Source: Ruminococcus_C callidus
Lineage (GTDB): Bacteria; Bacillota; Clostridia; Oscillospirales; Ruminococcaceae
Direction of reading: 5' to 3'
DNA: 64,000 bases
NCBI RefSeq assembly: GCF_049562855.1
Contig: NZ_CP186925.1
Span: forward strand, 1,612,001 to 1,676,000
Shown: positions 36,201 to 43,674 of the stretch, one piece after another
Layout: each line of letters starts with the position of its first letter
Numbering within the stretch: position 1 is the first letter of the stretch
Notes under the pieces: model-generated
What the model was told of the DNA's origin: nothing
The model's database searches: none
What the model saw: only the letters and a program-made list of their open reading frames with translations
Made by a program: the position numbers and the translations under genes

Positions 36201-36938
36201 TATCATTTCGGTTTATCTCACGTGTTCTCACGCTTGCTTCATGACCTATAGCAGACACCATAACGAATTCAATATTATGGTGGGGTCATGAGAGTGGTTT
36301 CAGGATAATTTCCACACCCTCCCACGAAAAAGGAGCTAACCTTTGCTTTGGCAATCCAGCCTTATCCTTATGTTATCTTGTCATTGCAGGTACTACTCGC
36401 CTCATATCCTTTTGACGTTTCCTGCGTTTCTGCCGTGCTGTGTTCCCGTGTCCAGTTTCCTGTCATCGGTTAGGCAGATTGACAACCGCTCTGCTGTGCG
36501 GTGTAGAGCCTAATCTACTGTAAACATCGCCTTTTACAGGCGCACAAATTCATCCGGCACAAGATAGCCACCCTCAGTATCTGTACCAACCTGCAGGTCG
36601 TTTCGGACATCGTAAAAATTGCGGTTGCGAATGCTGTTCCAGAAAGCAGTACGGTATTCGTCAGATGCAATCCCTGTCTTGGTATCGCCGTGAATGGATG
36701 CGTTCGGCTTGTTCTGAATCGGCGTAGAAGTGGGCTTGTTCATCTCCGCTTCAATCTGAGCCTGTCGTTCCAGCCGCTGGATTTCCTTGCCGTATGCCAC
36801 GATCTGCTGCTCCATGGCATCGTATGTCTTGCTGTCCTCTTCCGAAAGCAGACCGCTTTCATTTCGCTTGGAATCCAAAAAGTCACGGGCAGTATCCCAT
36901 GCCTTGCTTCTTTTTTCTCTCAGTTCCTGAATTGTCAT
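33284..36938 (-). CDS. HK97-fold major capsid protein, two exons around a group II intron
   Basis: Exon 1 is 36546-36938 (131 codons) and ends GGYLVPDEF; exon 2 is 33284-34087 and begins ERKLVEALEEESIFRQM. Joined, the protein is 398 residues and continuous at the well-conserved site where capsids read LVPDEFE. Residues 1-100 form the delta/scaffold part (a helical coil, AYGKEIQRLERQAQIEAEMN) that the protease removes; the rest is the HK97 shell (KIPIVTSKGEAVWMDEEQQY, RRIGAKEEEAFFVGDGKGKPTG). Without splicing the protein stops after DEFVRL and no capsid could form. Confidence 0.92.
34088..36545 (-). mobile_element. Group II intron in the capsid gene
   Basis: The element starts GTGCG (consensus GUGYG) right after the TTT codon of exon 1 and ends in AC at 34088 (consensus AY). 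Domain V is visible at about 34149-34183: GCCGTG and CACGGT around the GAGA loop, followed by a domain VI-like stem. It encodes a reverse transcriptase in the same direction as the capsid gene, so it can splice from the late transcript. It is 2458 nt long. Confidence 0.92.
34202..35995 (-). CDS. ltrA: Group II intron reverse transcriptase/maturase, 597 aa
   Basis: RT domain with RRYIKKQNGKMRPLGIPS-like motifs (here RREYIKKQNGKMRPLGIP), FIEGDIKGCFDNIDH, GTPQGGIISPILANIYL and the active site YCRYADDFLIG. The maturase X domain follows (VDIVNRYNAQIRGICNYY), then a DNA-binding part and an HNH-like C-terminus (CELCGDNSD...CCIYHAGKMKNL...CPKCFKKIH) in which the usual paired His is YH. It promotes splicing and retrohoming. 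ATG 35995 has GGAGGAG upstream; a 7-codon longer frame lacks one. LtrA-like in layout. Confidence 0.92.
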   Translation of the reverse strand: MNPTSEILERVNKSSSEHHDGVFTRLFRYLLREDIYFAAYQKLYANSGAMTPGSDNDTADGFSAEYVHELIEELRSGKYKPKPVRREYIKKQNGKMRPLGIPSFRDKLLQEAVRMFLEAIYEPLFYDQSHGFRPERSCHTALDQIKTNFRSVKWFIEGDIKGCFDNIDHAVLIKTLEVKIKDSRFINIIRAFLKAGYVEDFQYHTTISGTPQGGIISPILANIYLHELDRKVMKLKEKFDKQSTRHQTPEYLHLAKRRQTLQKKIDRVKGEERELAIKEYKAVCNQKLKTPARMSDDKKLVYCRYADDFLIGISGSREDCEEIKEILREFLSTQYHLELSAEKTKITHSAERVRFLGYDVAVRRSQKIKKKANGVKQRTLNNSVELTVPLEDKIMQFLFKNDIIEQKPNGEIWAVCVPRLRHLSEVDIVNRYNAQIRGICNYYCLAANYDKLNYFRYLMEYSCLKTLASKSNSTTRKIIQKYRHDGKWAIPHEVKGGIKYAKLVSLADCKAGKLMSDKDPWQYKSFDPKKLSQYVRLSAGVCELCGDNSDSCCIYHAGKMKNLKSTTEWGKKMLHMRRKTLIVCPKCFKKIHREQNK

Positions 36939-36959
36939 AGTATCAGTCCTCCTATATTT

Positions 36960-37700
36960 TTAATATTTCAAAAGCTCCAGCCGCTTGTCCAATTGTTTGA
37001 TCGGCGTGCCTTTGGATGCAGTTGCAGAAATCTTCTGCAGAAAAGAATCCAGCGTTTTGGATGGTGTGTACAGCATGGATGCTGTGCTTTCTTTCTTTTT
37101 TTCATCTGGATCTGTTTTTTCTGGTTCTTCTTCTGGAACAAACGGATTCTTTTTAGAAAAGAGAATGCCGTCTACAAATCCCAGCTGCAATGCTTTTTCT
37201 GCATTCATCCACGTTTCTTCATCCATCAGCCTTGCGATCTTATTGCGGCTGAGATGCGATTTTTCTGCATAAGCATTGATAATGGATTCCTTGACTTCAT
37301 CCAGAAGTGCGATTGCTTTCTCCATATCTGCCTTGTTGCCCATGGCACAGGTCATCGGATTGTGGCACATCAGCATTCCGGTCGGTGAAATCAAGGTTTC
37401 TTCTCCAGCCATCGCCACCACAGAAGCCGCAGAAGCGGCAATGCCGTCAATCTTGACCGTGACCTTGCCCGGATGGTTTCGGAGCATGGTATAGATCTGA
37501 CTGGCAGCAAACACATCGCCGCCCGGCGAGTTGATAAAGACGGTCACATCGCCGCTGTGTTTTTGCAGTTCCGAGCGGAACATGGCAGGGGTGATGTCAT
37601 TTTCAAACCATGTACTCTCCGCAATCGCACCGTACAAATACATCTCCGATGCACCGGTTTCTTCGTTGCGTACCCAGTTCCAGAAACGATTATTCTTCAT
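36960..37700 (-). CDS. ClpP-like prohead protease, 246 aa
   Basis: A ClpP/S14 fold: VFINSPGGDVFAASQIYTML, DGIAASAASVVAMAGEE (catalytic Ser in AASAAS), MLMCHNPMTCAMGN (catalytic His) and LMDEETWMNAEKALQLGFVD. It matures the capsid shell by trimming the delta domain. The C-terminal tail is charged. ATG 37700 has AGGAGG; it overlaps the portal gene end by 11 bp. Confidence 0.92.
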   Translation of the reverse strand: MKNNRFWNWVRNEETGASEMYLYGAIAESTWFENDITPAMFRSELQKHSGDVTVFINSPGGDVFAASQIYTMLRNHPGKVTVKIDGIAASAASVVAMAGEETLISPTGMLMCHNPMTCAMGNKADMEKAIALLDEVKESIINAYAEKSHLSRNKIARLMDEETWMNAEKALQLGFVDGILFSKKNPFVPEEEPEKTDPDEKKKESTASMLYTPSKTLDSFLQKISATASKGTPIKQLDKRLELLKY

Positions 37701-38949
37701 GGGTCGTTTCCTCCTTTTCATTTTTCTTTGCAAATGCACCTGCATCAGCAAGTTTGGTGAAGCTGCCATTTACGAGGTACAGATTGCCGCCCAGTTCTTC
37801 CGGCACCAGATTCATATCCTCCAGTTCCCGAATGTCATTGGTGGACATCCAGCCGTTCTGTCTTGCGGTAGCATAGCCCTGCATTCTGGAAGCATAGTCA
37901 CCACGCAAAAGCCCCTCTACATTGAATTTGATGAAATACTTGCCTTTCTCTGAATCAGAAAGCAGATCTTTCATCATACCTTGCTCCCAGCGAACGATCC
38001 ACGGGTCGAGACTGTATTTCACGAAATCCAATGATAGATGTTCCACATTGGAAAATGTGGCATGGTCTAAATCACCGATCATGTGGAGCGGCACTCGATA
38101 CAGTCGGGCAATTTCCTCAACCTGAAACTTTCTGGTTTCCAAAAACTGTGCTTCATTGTTGGGGATGGAGATCGGTGTATACTTCATGCCCTCTTCTAAA
38201 ATTGCCGTATGATGCGAGTTGGAACCGCCGTAGGCACGCTGCCAAGCATCCCGCACACGCTCTGGATTTTTAATGACACCCGGATGTTCCAATACACCGG
38301 ATGGACTGGCACCGTTGGCGAAAAAGGTAGAACCATAGTCTTCACAGGCAAGGGAAATGCCGATTGCATTCTTTGCAAGAGCAATCGGTGAATATCCCAC
38401 CAAACCGTCATACCCAAGTCCGGGAATATGCAGCACATCTTCTGCCTGCAGGACAATATCGCCCTGCTGTTTCAGGTTTGGATTGGCTTCATCGTAGCGG
38501 CTGTAGATGTAGACCAGACGATTTCTCTGGTCACGGTCTACTCTGACCTTATCCGGCATCAGCGGATACAGCCCCAATACATCTCCACGACCATTTCGGA
38601 TAATCTGTGCATAGGCATTGCCGTAAATCAGCAGATGGGACATCAAAGTTTCCCGGAATACGAAGGATGTCATTTCGGGATTCGGCTGGTCATGCAGCAA
38701 AAAATAAAGCGGATGCCGTGGCACTCGCTCTTTTCCGTTTTCGGTATATTGGTAAACGTGTAATGGCAGCTGGGCAATCGCTTCTGACAGAACCCGTACA
38801 CAGGCATACACCACCGTGTGCTGCATAGCGGTGCGGTCATTGACTCGCTTACCACTATTGGAACGTCCGAAGAAGTAACTGTAGCTGGGACTGTCGTAGC
38901 TGTTTTTCGGGTGATCTCGTCCCCGAAAAAATCCTCTCAAAATACGCAT
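37690..38949 (-). CDS. HK97-type portal protein, 419 aa
   Basis: Clear family motifs: VYACVRVLSEAIAQLPLHVY, HPLYFLLHDQPNPEMTSFVF, YGNAYAQIIRNGRGDVLGLYP, GLGYDGLVGYSPIALAKNAIG and DHATFSNVEHLSLDFVKYSL. It forms the dodecameric DNA gate. It is followed by the protease and capsid genes, as in HK97-type phages. Confidence 0.95.
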   Translation of the reverse strand: MRILRGFFRGRDHPKNSYDSPSYSYFFGRSNSGKRVNDRTAMQHTVVYACVRVLSEAIAQLPLHVYQYTENGKERVPRHPLYFLLHDQPNPEMTSFVFRETLMSHLLIYGNAYAQIIRNGRGDVLGLYPLMPDKVRVDRDQRNRLVYIYSRYDEANPNLKQQGDIVLQAEDVLHIPGLGYDGLVGYSPIALAKNAIGISLACEDYGSTFFANGASPSGVLEHPGVIKNPERVRDAWQRAYGGSNSHHTAILEEGMKYTPISIPNNEAQFLETRKFQVEEIARLYRVPLHMIGDLDHATFSNVEHLSLDFVKYSLDPWIVRWEQGMMKDLLSDSEKGKYFIKFNVEGLLRGDYASRMQGYATARQNGWMSTNDIRELEDMNLVPEELGGNLYLVNGSFTKLADAGAFAKKNEKEETTHEE

Positions 38950-38962
38950 AATTCCTCACTCC

Positions 38963-40567
38963 TTACAAAATCAACATATCTCTTTCGTCATAAACACTTG
39001 TTTCATCCCCAGTACATCCACAGCGAATTGCACGGTCAAGAGCCATAATCATGGCAACCGCACCGTCAATCTTCTCTGTGGATTTTTCTTTGTCCGGCTT
39101 GATATTTCCGGCAGGATCTCGCTTGATGAAGATGTTGTCCATCATCCAACGAAGAACCGGCTGACCACCATGTGCTATTTTTTTCTCCAATGTCAATTTC
39201 ATTAGTTCTTTTGTTGGCGGTGACATATCCTTATATCCCTGCCCAAACTGTACTAAGGTAAATCCCAAATCTTCTAAGTTTTGCGACATCTGCACCGCAC
39301 CCCAACGGTCAAAAGCAATTTCTTTGATATGGAATTTCTGCCCCAATTCCTCGATGAAGTTTTCGATAAAACCATAGTGAACCACATTTCCCTCAGTGGT
39401 TTTCAGGTAACCCTGCCGTTCCCACACATCATATGGAACGTGGTCACGCCTTACTCTGAGTGGCAGAGTTTCTTCAGGGAGCCAGAAGTAAGGCAAAACA
39501 GAATATATCTCATCATCCTCAGTAGGTGGAAAGACAAGGACAAAAGCCGTAATATCTGTAGTACTGGAAAGGTCAAGTCCACCGTAGCAGATTCTTCCAC
39601 GAAGGAATTCTGGAATTACAGGAGCATTACAAGCATCCCATTTTTCCATTGGCATCCATCGAACAGACTGTTTTACCCACTGATTCAAACGCAGTTGTCG
39701 GAATGCGTTCTCTTCACCCGGATTTTGTCTGGCAGAATTGCAAGCAGCTTCAACTTTATCCATTCCGACAGTAATGCCAAGAGAGGGATTTGCTTTTTTC
39801 CAAACTTCTGGAGAAGTCCAGTCTTCAGATTCATCTGCACCGTAAATCACAGGATAGAATGTTGGATCGATTTTTCTGCTTTCCAAAATATCTTTTGCCT
39901 TTTGATGCGTTTCATAACAAATAGAATGCGTGTCCGTCCCAGCCGTGGTGATGAGAAAATACAAAGGCTGCATTCTCGCATCACCGGAACCTTTGGTCAT
40001 GACATCAAACAGCTTTCGGTTCGGCTGCGTATGCAGTTCATCAAACACCACTCCGTGGATGTTGAAACCATGCTTGGAATATGCCTCTGCCGAAAGCACC
40101 TGATAGAAGCTGTTGGTCGGAATATACACGATACGCTTTTGTGAGGTCAGGATCTTCACTCGCTTGGAAAGGGCGGGACACATTCGCACCATATCCGCTG
40201 CTACATCAAATACAATGGCAGCCTGTTGGCGGTCGGCAGCACAGCCGTAAACTTCGGCACGTTCTTCGCCATCACCGCAAGTAAGCAGCAGAGCAACTGC
40301 AGCAGCGAGTTCTGATTTGCCTTGCTTTTTCGGAATTTCTACGTAAGCCGTATTAAATTGACGATAGCCATTCGGTTTCAGCACACCAAATACATCTCGT
40401 ATAATCCGTTCTTGCCAATCAATCAGTTCAAACTTTTTTCCTGCCCATGTACCTTTTGTATGACACAGGCATTCGATAAAATTCACGGCATAATCTGCCG
40501 CTTTTTTATTATAATGCGAATCTTCCGCCATAAATTTTGTGGGTTTATAGCCTTTCAGTTTTCGCAT
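38963..40567 (-). CDS. Terminase large subunit, 534 aa
   Basis: ATPase domain with PKKQGKSELAAAVALLLTCG (Walker A-like), GVVFDELHTQPN (Walker B) and LYFLITTAGTD (coupling motif). The nuclease domain has YGGLDLSSTTDITAFVLVF and DRWGAVQMSQNLEDLGFTL. It drives DNA into the head and cuts it. Unusually, the small subunit gene lies 6.4 kb upstream, beyond a cargo block. A UUCG-type hairpin precedes it. Confidence 0.95.
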   Translation of the reverse strand: MRKLKGYKPTKFMAEDSHYNKKAADYAVNFIECLCHTKGTWAGKKFELIDWQERIIRDVFGVLKPNGYRQFNTAYVEIPKKQGKSELAAAVALLLTCGDGEERAEVYGCAADRQQAAIVFDVAADMVRMCPALSKRVKILTSQKRIVYIPTNSFYQVLSAEAYSKHGFNIHGVVFDELHTQPNRKLFDVMTKGSGDARMQPLYFLITTAGTDTHSICYETHQKAKDILESRKIDPTFYPVIYGADESEDWTSPEVWKKANPSLGITVGMDKVEAACNSARQNPGEENAFRQLRLNQWVKQSVRWMPMEKWDACNAPVIPEFLRGRICYGGLDLSSTTDITAFVLVFPPTEDDEIYSVLPYFWLPEETLPLRVRRDHVPYDVWERQGYLKTTEGNVVHYGFIENFIEELGQKFHIKEIAFDRWGAVQMSQNLEDLGFTLVQFGQGYKDMSPPTKELMKLTLEKKIAHGGQPVLRWMMDNIFIKRDPAGNIKPDKEKSTEKIDGAVAMIMALDRAIRCGCTGDETSVYDERDMLIL

Positions 40568-40806
40568 TCTCTCACCTCACAACAAAAAAGACCTGCCGAA
40601 GCAAGTCTTTGAAAATCATGGTCATGGCGTGCAGATGTGACCTGTTTGCCATGTTTGGTACGACCGCCAGAGCCTTTCGGCTCCGGCTTTTGGGATTTAT
40701 AACTTCAAGAACAGCCCCGCACAGTTCGCCTGTGTGGGGCTTGGTTTTGACTTTGGGCAGTTTTTCGGCAAGTGCTCTGAAAGCCCACACAGGGCAAACA
40801 GGGCGG
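40568..40806 (-). other. Hairpin-rich intergenic region before terL
   Basis: Three hairpins lie in 239 bp: 40584-40610 (stem GACTTGC-TTCG-GCAGGTC followed by Ts, terminator-like on the minus strand), 40666-40687 (GCC-AGAGCC-TTTC-GGCTCC-GGC) and 40713-40741 (AGCCCC-CACAG stems, almost perfect). A short frame at 40572-40790 exists but lacks a ribosome site. It could be an untranslated cargo boundary, a small RNA or a packaging site. Confidence 0.55.
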
Positions 40807-41007
40807 TTACATGGGGAACTTTCGGTGCATTACAGACAGGATTTTCTCCCGTTCCTCCGTGGAAACGCCGATGCTTTCCAGTGCCTGCCGAATGCCGCAG
40901 TCCGGGCAAATGGGCGTTTGGTTGTCCGTTCTGGAAAGTGCCGGCATACCGGAGTAGGGCTTTCCGCAGAGTGGGCAGACTGCCGAAACTGACTTATCCG
41001 TTTTCAT
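40807..41007 (-). CDS. Small zinc-ribbon phage protein, 66 aa
   Basis: Two CxxC pairs (CPLCGKPY and CPDCGIRQALESIG) frame the text, followed by a helix STEEREKILSVMHRKF. It overlaps the cyclotransferase gene by 14 bp. Such proteins are common in Clostridia prophages; function unknown. It may bind zinc and act as an adaptor. Confidence 0.7.
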   Translation of the reverse strand: MKTDKSVSAVCPLCGKPYSGMPALSRTDNQTPICPDCGIRQALESIGVSTEEREKILSVMHRKFPM

Positions 41008-41458
41008 GGTGGTACACCTCCCGTTCGCTGATGTCCATGGCTTTCCGCAGGTGTTTCAGGTCAAAGCCGAACTGGCGGTATCCGTCCACACAGGTGCGGA
41101 TGTAGGCAGAAGTCGGAATACCCAGTTTCCGTTCCTCGTGCATGATGTACACAAAGGCGGTCAGCTTTTTCCTGGTTTCTGCAAGGGGAAGTTCCAGTTC
41201 CGTTTTGTAGTAGAAATGGGGATACCCCTCATAGCGGTCAAGGGCAAGTTCATCTCGTTCTGACACCGACCACACTGCCGCCGGAACGGTACAGTCCTGC
41301 TTGGGTTCGATGGTCAGATAGGAGCCGGTCTTGCTGCCTTTGAACAGCAGCTGGTAATTTGGAATCTCCGCAGTTCCCACAATTTTGGCATCCGGGCAGC
41401 GGAACTGCATCTGTTTCACGTTCAGATTGCTGCCATAGGCAAGGTAAAACTTTTTCAT
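40994..41458 (-). CDS. Gamma-glutamylcyclotransferase-like (AIG2/GGCT), 154 aa
   Basis: Begins MKKFYLAYGSNLNVKQM, the substrate-binding YGSNL loop of the family, then KIVGTAEIPNYQLLFKG, YLTIEPKQDCTVPAAVW, LDRYEGYPHFYYKTELELPL (catalytic Glu in YEGYP) and AFVYIM. GGCT enzymes release 5-oxoproline from gamma-glutamyl amines. Being next to an amidoligase, it probably removes or edits the isopeptide that the ligase makes, a pairing that comparative genomics has linked to peptide-tagging systems. ATG 41458 is used since only there does the family begin. Confidence 0.85.
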   Translation of the reverse strand: MKKFYLAYGSNLNVKQMQFRCPDAKIVGTAEIPNYQLLFKGSKTGSYLTIEPKQDCTVPAAVWSVSERDELALDRYEGYPHFYYKTELELPLAETRKKLTAFVYIMHEERKLGIPTSAYIRTCVDGYRQFGFDLKHLRKAMDISEREVYHHENG

Positions 41459-41548
41459 GCAATCAAATCCTTTCTGAAAGGGATACCCTTTCACCACCAT
41501 AAGACCGTCGAAGCGGTCTGGTGTAGCTGGTAGCAAAAGGCTGTCCCT

Positions 41549-42490
41549 TTATCTGCCGAACCGGAAAGCGGCATCGCCATCAAGGTTCTTGGTAAGGAAC
41601 GTTCTGGCGGTGGCGAACTCCTCGCCGACCAGTCCCAGCCGAATCAGCCATGTTCGCATGGCGAATTTCGGGTTTTCCGTTTGTTGTGGTTTCGGGCTGG
41701 CGGTTCGCAGTCCCTTTGCCATTTCGGAAAGGGCAAGGCAAAGTTGTATGTAGCTTTTCAGCTGTCCGGCATGGAGTCCGTTTTTCTTTTCAGCTGTAGG
41801 CTTGTCAAACTGGAACAACCGGAATTCGATTGTTCCCTTTGTAAAGGTGGCATGGAAGTTCAGCATATGGTATCGGCTGTCGTTGTAGTGCTGATTTCTG
41901 CCGTAATTTGCACCATTCGCCGTATACCAGATGTCTGCGAACTGTGCCATGTTGGTGGGCTTTTTCCGGTTCAGCTGTTCGATGAATTGGGGATTGACCG
42001 TTCTGCAATATCGGTTCATTCTGCCTTGGTCGATTTTCAGGGCATCTGCAATCAGCCGTTCGTGGCTCGCCATAAGGTTGGCGAGGTTTCGCAGGGTTTG
42101 TGGTGTGTGTCCGTTGGCACCGATGTGAATGTGTACTCCGGCTCCGATGCCTGCATGGCTGATTGCTCCGGCTTTGCGAAGCTTTCTGACCAGTTCCTGC
42201 AAGGTTTCAATGTCCTCGTATTTCAGAATCGGCGTGACCAGTTCGCACTTTTCGGCATCGCATCCTGCAATGCTGCCGTCCCGTTGAAACTTCCATTCTC
42301 TGCCCTGTGCATCCCAAGCCGACCAAGTGCTGTAGCCGTTTCGGCTGGCGGTGTATTCGTATCTGCCTGTGCCGAAATGGTCGGCGGCAAGTTTGGCAGC
42401 TCGTTCTCTGGTGATGTGGTTCATCTCAATCTCCACGCCGATGGTCTGCTTTTTCAGGTTTTCAATCTGTCTTTCTGTTTTAGCGTTCAT
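41549..42490 (-). CDS. Amidoligase (Amidoligase_2 type), 313 aa
   Basis: Core motifs: TIGVEIEMNHITRERAA, WKFQRDGSIAG, KCELVTPILKYEDI, GAGVHIHIGANGHTPQTL and GTIEFRLFQFD, giving the acidic/His metal-ATP site of the COOH-NH2 ligase fold. The final 40 residues (NPKFAMRTWLIRLGLVGEEF...DAAFRFG) are outside the catalytic fold and match the end of the 222-aa protein upstream. ATG 42490 has GGAGGAAAA upstream. It has no zinc ribbons, unlike the left-hand amidoligase. The operon adds a GGCT enzyme. The substrate is unknown; the ligase may tag a host or phage protein. Confidence 0.85.
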   Translation of the reverse strand: MNAKTERQIENLKKQTIGVEIEMNHITRERAAKLAADHFGTGRYEYTASRNGYSTWSAWDAQGREWKFQRDGSIAGCDAEKCELVTPILKYEDIETLQELVRKLRKAGAISHAGIGAGVHIHIGANGHTPQTLRNLANLMASHERLIADALKIDQGRMNRYCRTVNPQFIEQLNRKKPTNMAQFADIWYTANGANYGRNQHYNDSRYHMLNFHATFTKGTIEFRLFQFDKPTAEKKNGLHAGQLKSYIQLCLALSEMAKGLRTASPKPQQTENPKFAMRTWLIRLGLVGEEFATARTFLTKNLDGDAAFRFGR

Positions 42491-42669
42491 AGTGTTTTCC
42501 TCCGTAGTTTCGGGCTTTTTCCCTGTTGTTGTAACCATATTAACTCTAAACGGAGGAGATAGCAAGTGGCTAAATCTACAGAAAATGAGGTCAAAAGATT
42601 GTGTAGAATACACTCTTGCAATTCTTGCGATTGTATGGTAACATACCGTACAATGGAGGAGGTGTCACC

Positions 42670-42903
42670 TTATTTTTTCGCCTCGGATACGGTCTGGAAA
42701 CTGTCGATTTCGGGAATCAGAGCAAGGGAAGAACCATTCTCCCACCGCATATGAATGCTGCCCACATCATCAATATGTGTGACCTCGCCGACTGTTCCTG
42801 GAAGAACCGGATATTTTTCATTTCGCATAGAAATCAGCTGTAATTTCGTTCCGACAGGGTACTTTTTTCGCAGCTGTTCCAGATAAGACTTACTCGGAAA
42901 CTG
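42670..42903 (-). CDS. DUF4314 protein, 77 aa
   Basis: The family pattern is seen: YLEQLRKKYPVGTKLQLISM, PGTVGEVTHIDDVGSIHMRW and NGSSLALIPEIDSFQTV, an SH3-like barrel. Such proteins travel with amidoligase and virulence-type genes in Clostridia mobile elements; role unknown. The stop of the 222-aa gene overlaps its start. Confidence 0.85.
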   Translation of the reverse strand, partial: QFPSKSYLEQLRKKYPVGTKLQLISMRNEKYPVLPGTVGEVTHIDDVGSIHMRWENGSSLALIPEIDSFQTVSEAKK

Positions 42904-43558
42904 CATCAGTATCACCAACCTTTCTGAATGCGGAATTGCCGGACAGATGCCGAAGAATGACCTTTCTTGCCGCCTTGAATTCTGCCCCCACCATTCCCAG
43001 ACGAATCAAGAAACACCGCATGGTGTACTTGGGATTGTCGGAGGTATCCGGCTTGCGGTTGATGCGTCCTTGATTCTTTGCAAATTCGCAGAGCATGGAG
43101 ATGAACGTACAGTAGGCATCTGCATCACCGTCTTGCTCTACTTTGAACCATGGAAATTCCACCTTTTCATCAGATGAAATCATGTCGAGCGTATCCGTCT
43201 GAAAAGCCGCCTTGAAGAGTGTGGCTTTGTTTTCGCAGATCTGCTGAAGATTACCCAGCGTATGTTCATTGAAAAAGTCCGCAGGCATCTGAACCGTCAA
43301 TTTTGTGGATTCCGGTTCTGTTGTGTCCGGAACAGTATAGCCCTGATTCTCCAGTTCGGCAAGAAGCCGTTCTGTTTCCTTACGGTCGGCTTGATCGCTG
43401 ATTTCCAGATCACCTGCTTTGGTAACAGTGTAGCATTCCCCGATTTTGTAAGTACAAGTGGGCATATACTGATATTCTGCCGTTGTTCCAATGATCGTGG
43501 CTATCGCCCATGCCAGTTTCTTTCGTTCATTTCCAGCCCGTCCAAATGCAATTATCAT
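42890..43558 (-). CDS. Unknown protein with amidoligase-like C-terminus, 222 aa
   Basis: Begins MIIAFGRAGNERKKLAWAIA and has a beta-rich N-terminus (YKIGECYTVTKAGDLEIS, STKLTVQMPADFFNEHTL). The C-terminal 40 residues (NPKYTMRCFLIRLGMVGAEF...NSAFRKVG) match the tail of the adjacent amidoligase at about half of positions. The N-terminal part is unassigned. It is part of the amidoligase cassette, and the shared tail could be a docking element for a common partner. ATG 43558 has GGAGG upstream. Confidence 0.75.
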   Translation of the reverse strand: MIIAFGRAGNERKKLAWAIATIIGTTAEYQYMPTCTYKIGECYTVTKAGDLEISDQADRKETERLLAELENQGYTVPDTTEPESTKLTVQMPADFFNEHTLGNLQQICENKATLFKAAFQTDTLDMISSDEKVEFPWFKVEQDGDADAYCTFISMLCEFAKNQGRINRKPDTSDNPKYTMRCFLIRLGMVGAEFKAARKVILRHLSGNSAFRKVGDTDAVSE

Positions 43559-43674
43559 ATGTTTTCCTCCCGATTTTCGGTGATTTGCCTTTCGGCAGTA
43601 CATATGTTAACTCTTTTTTCCACAGATAGCAACTGTGAGATGTGTAGAATGTTTCGGCTGTCATTTGTAACAGA

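Noticed and set aside
33284..36938. Capsid gene as a pseudogene with two broken ORFs
   Set aside because: The gap carries group II intron ends, domain V and an intact reverse transcriptase, and the exons join in frame at a conserved site, so it is an intron, not decay.
40572..40790. ORF of 72 residues before terL
   Set aside because: No ribosome site, runs through three hairpins and has no protein-like pattern.
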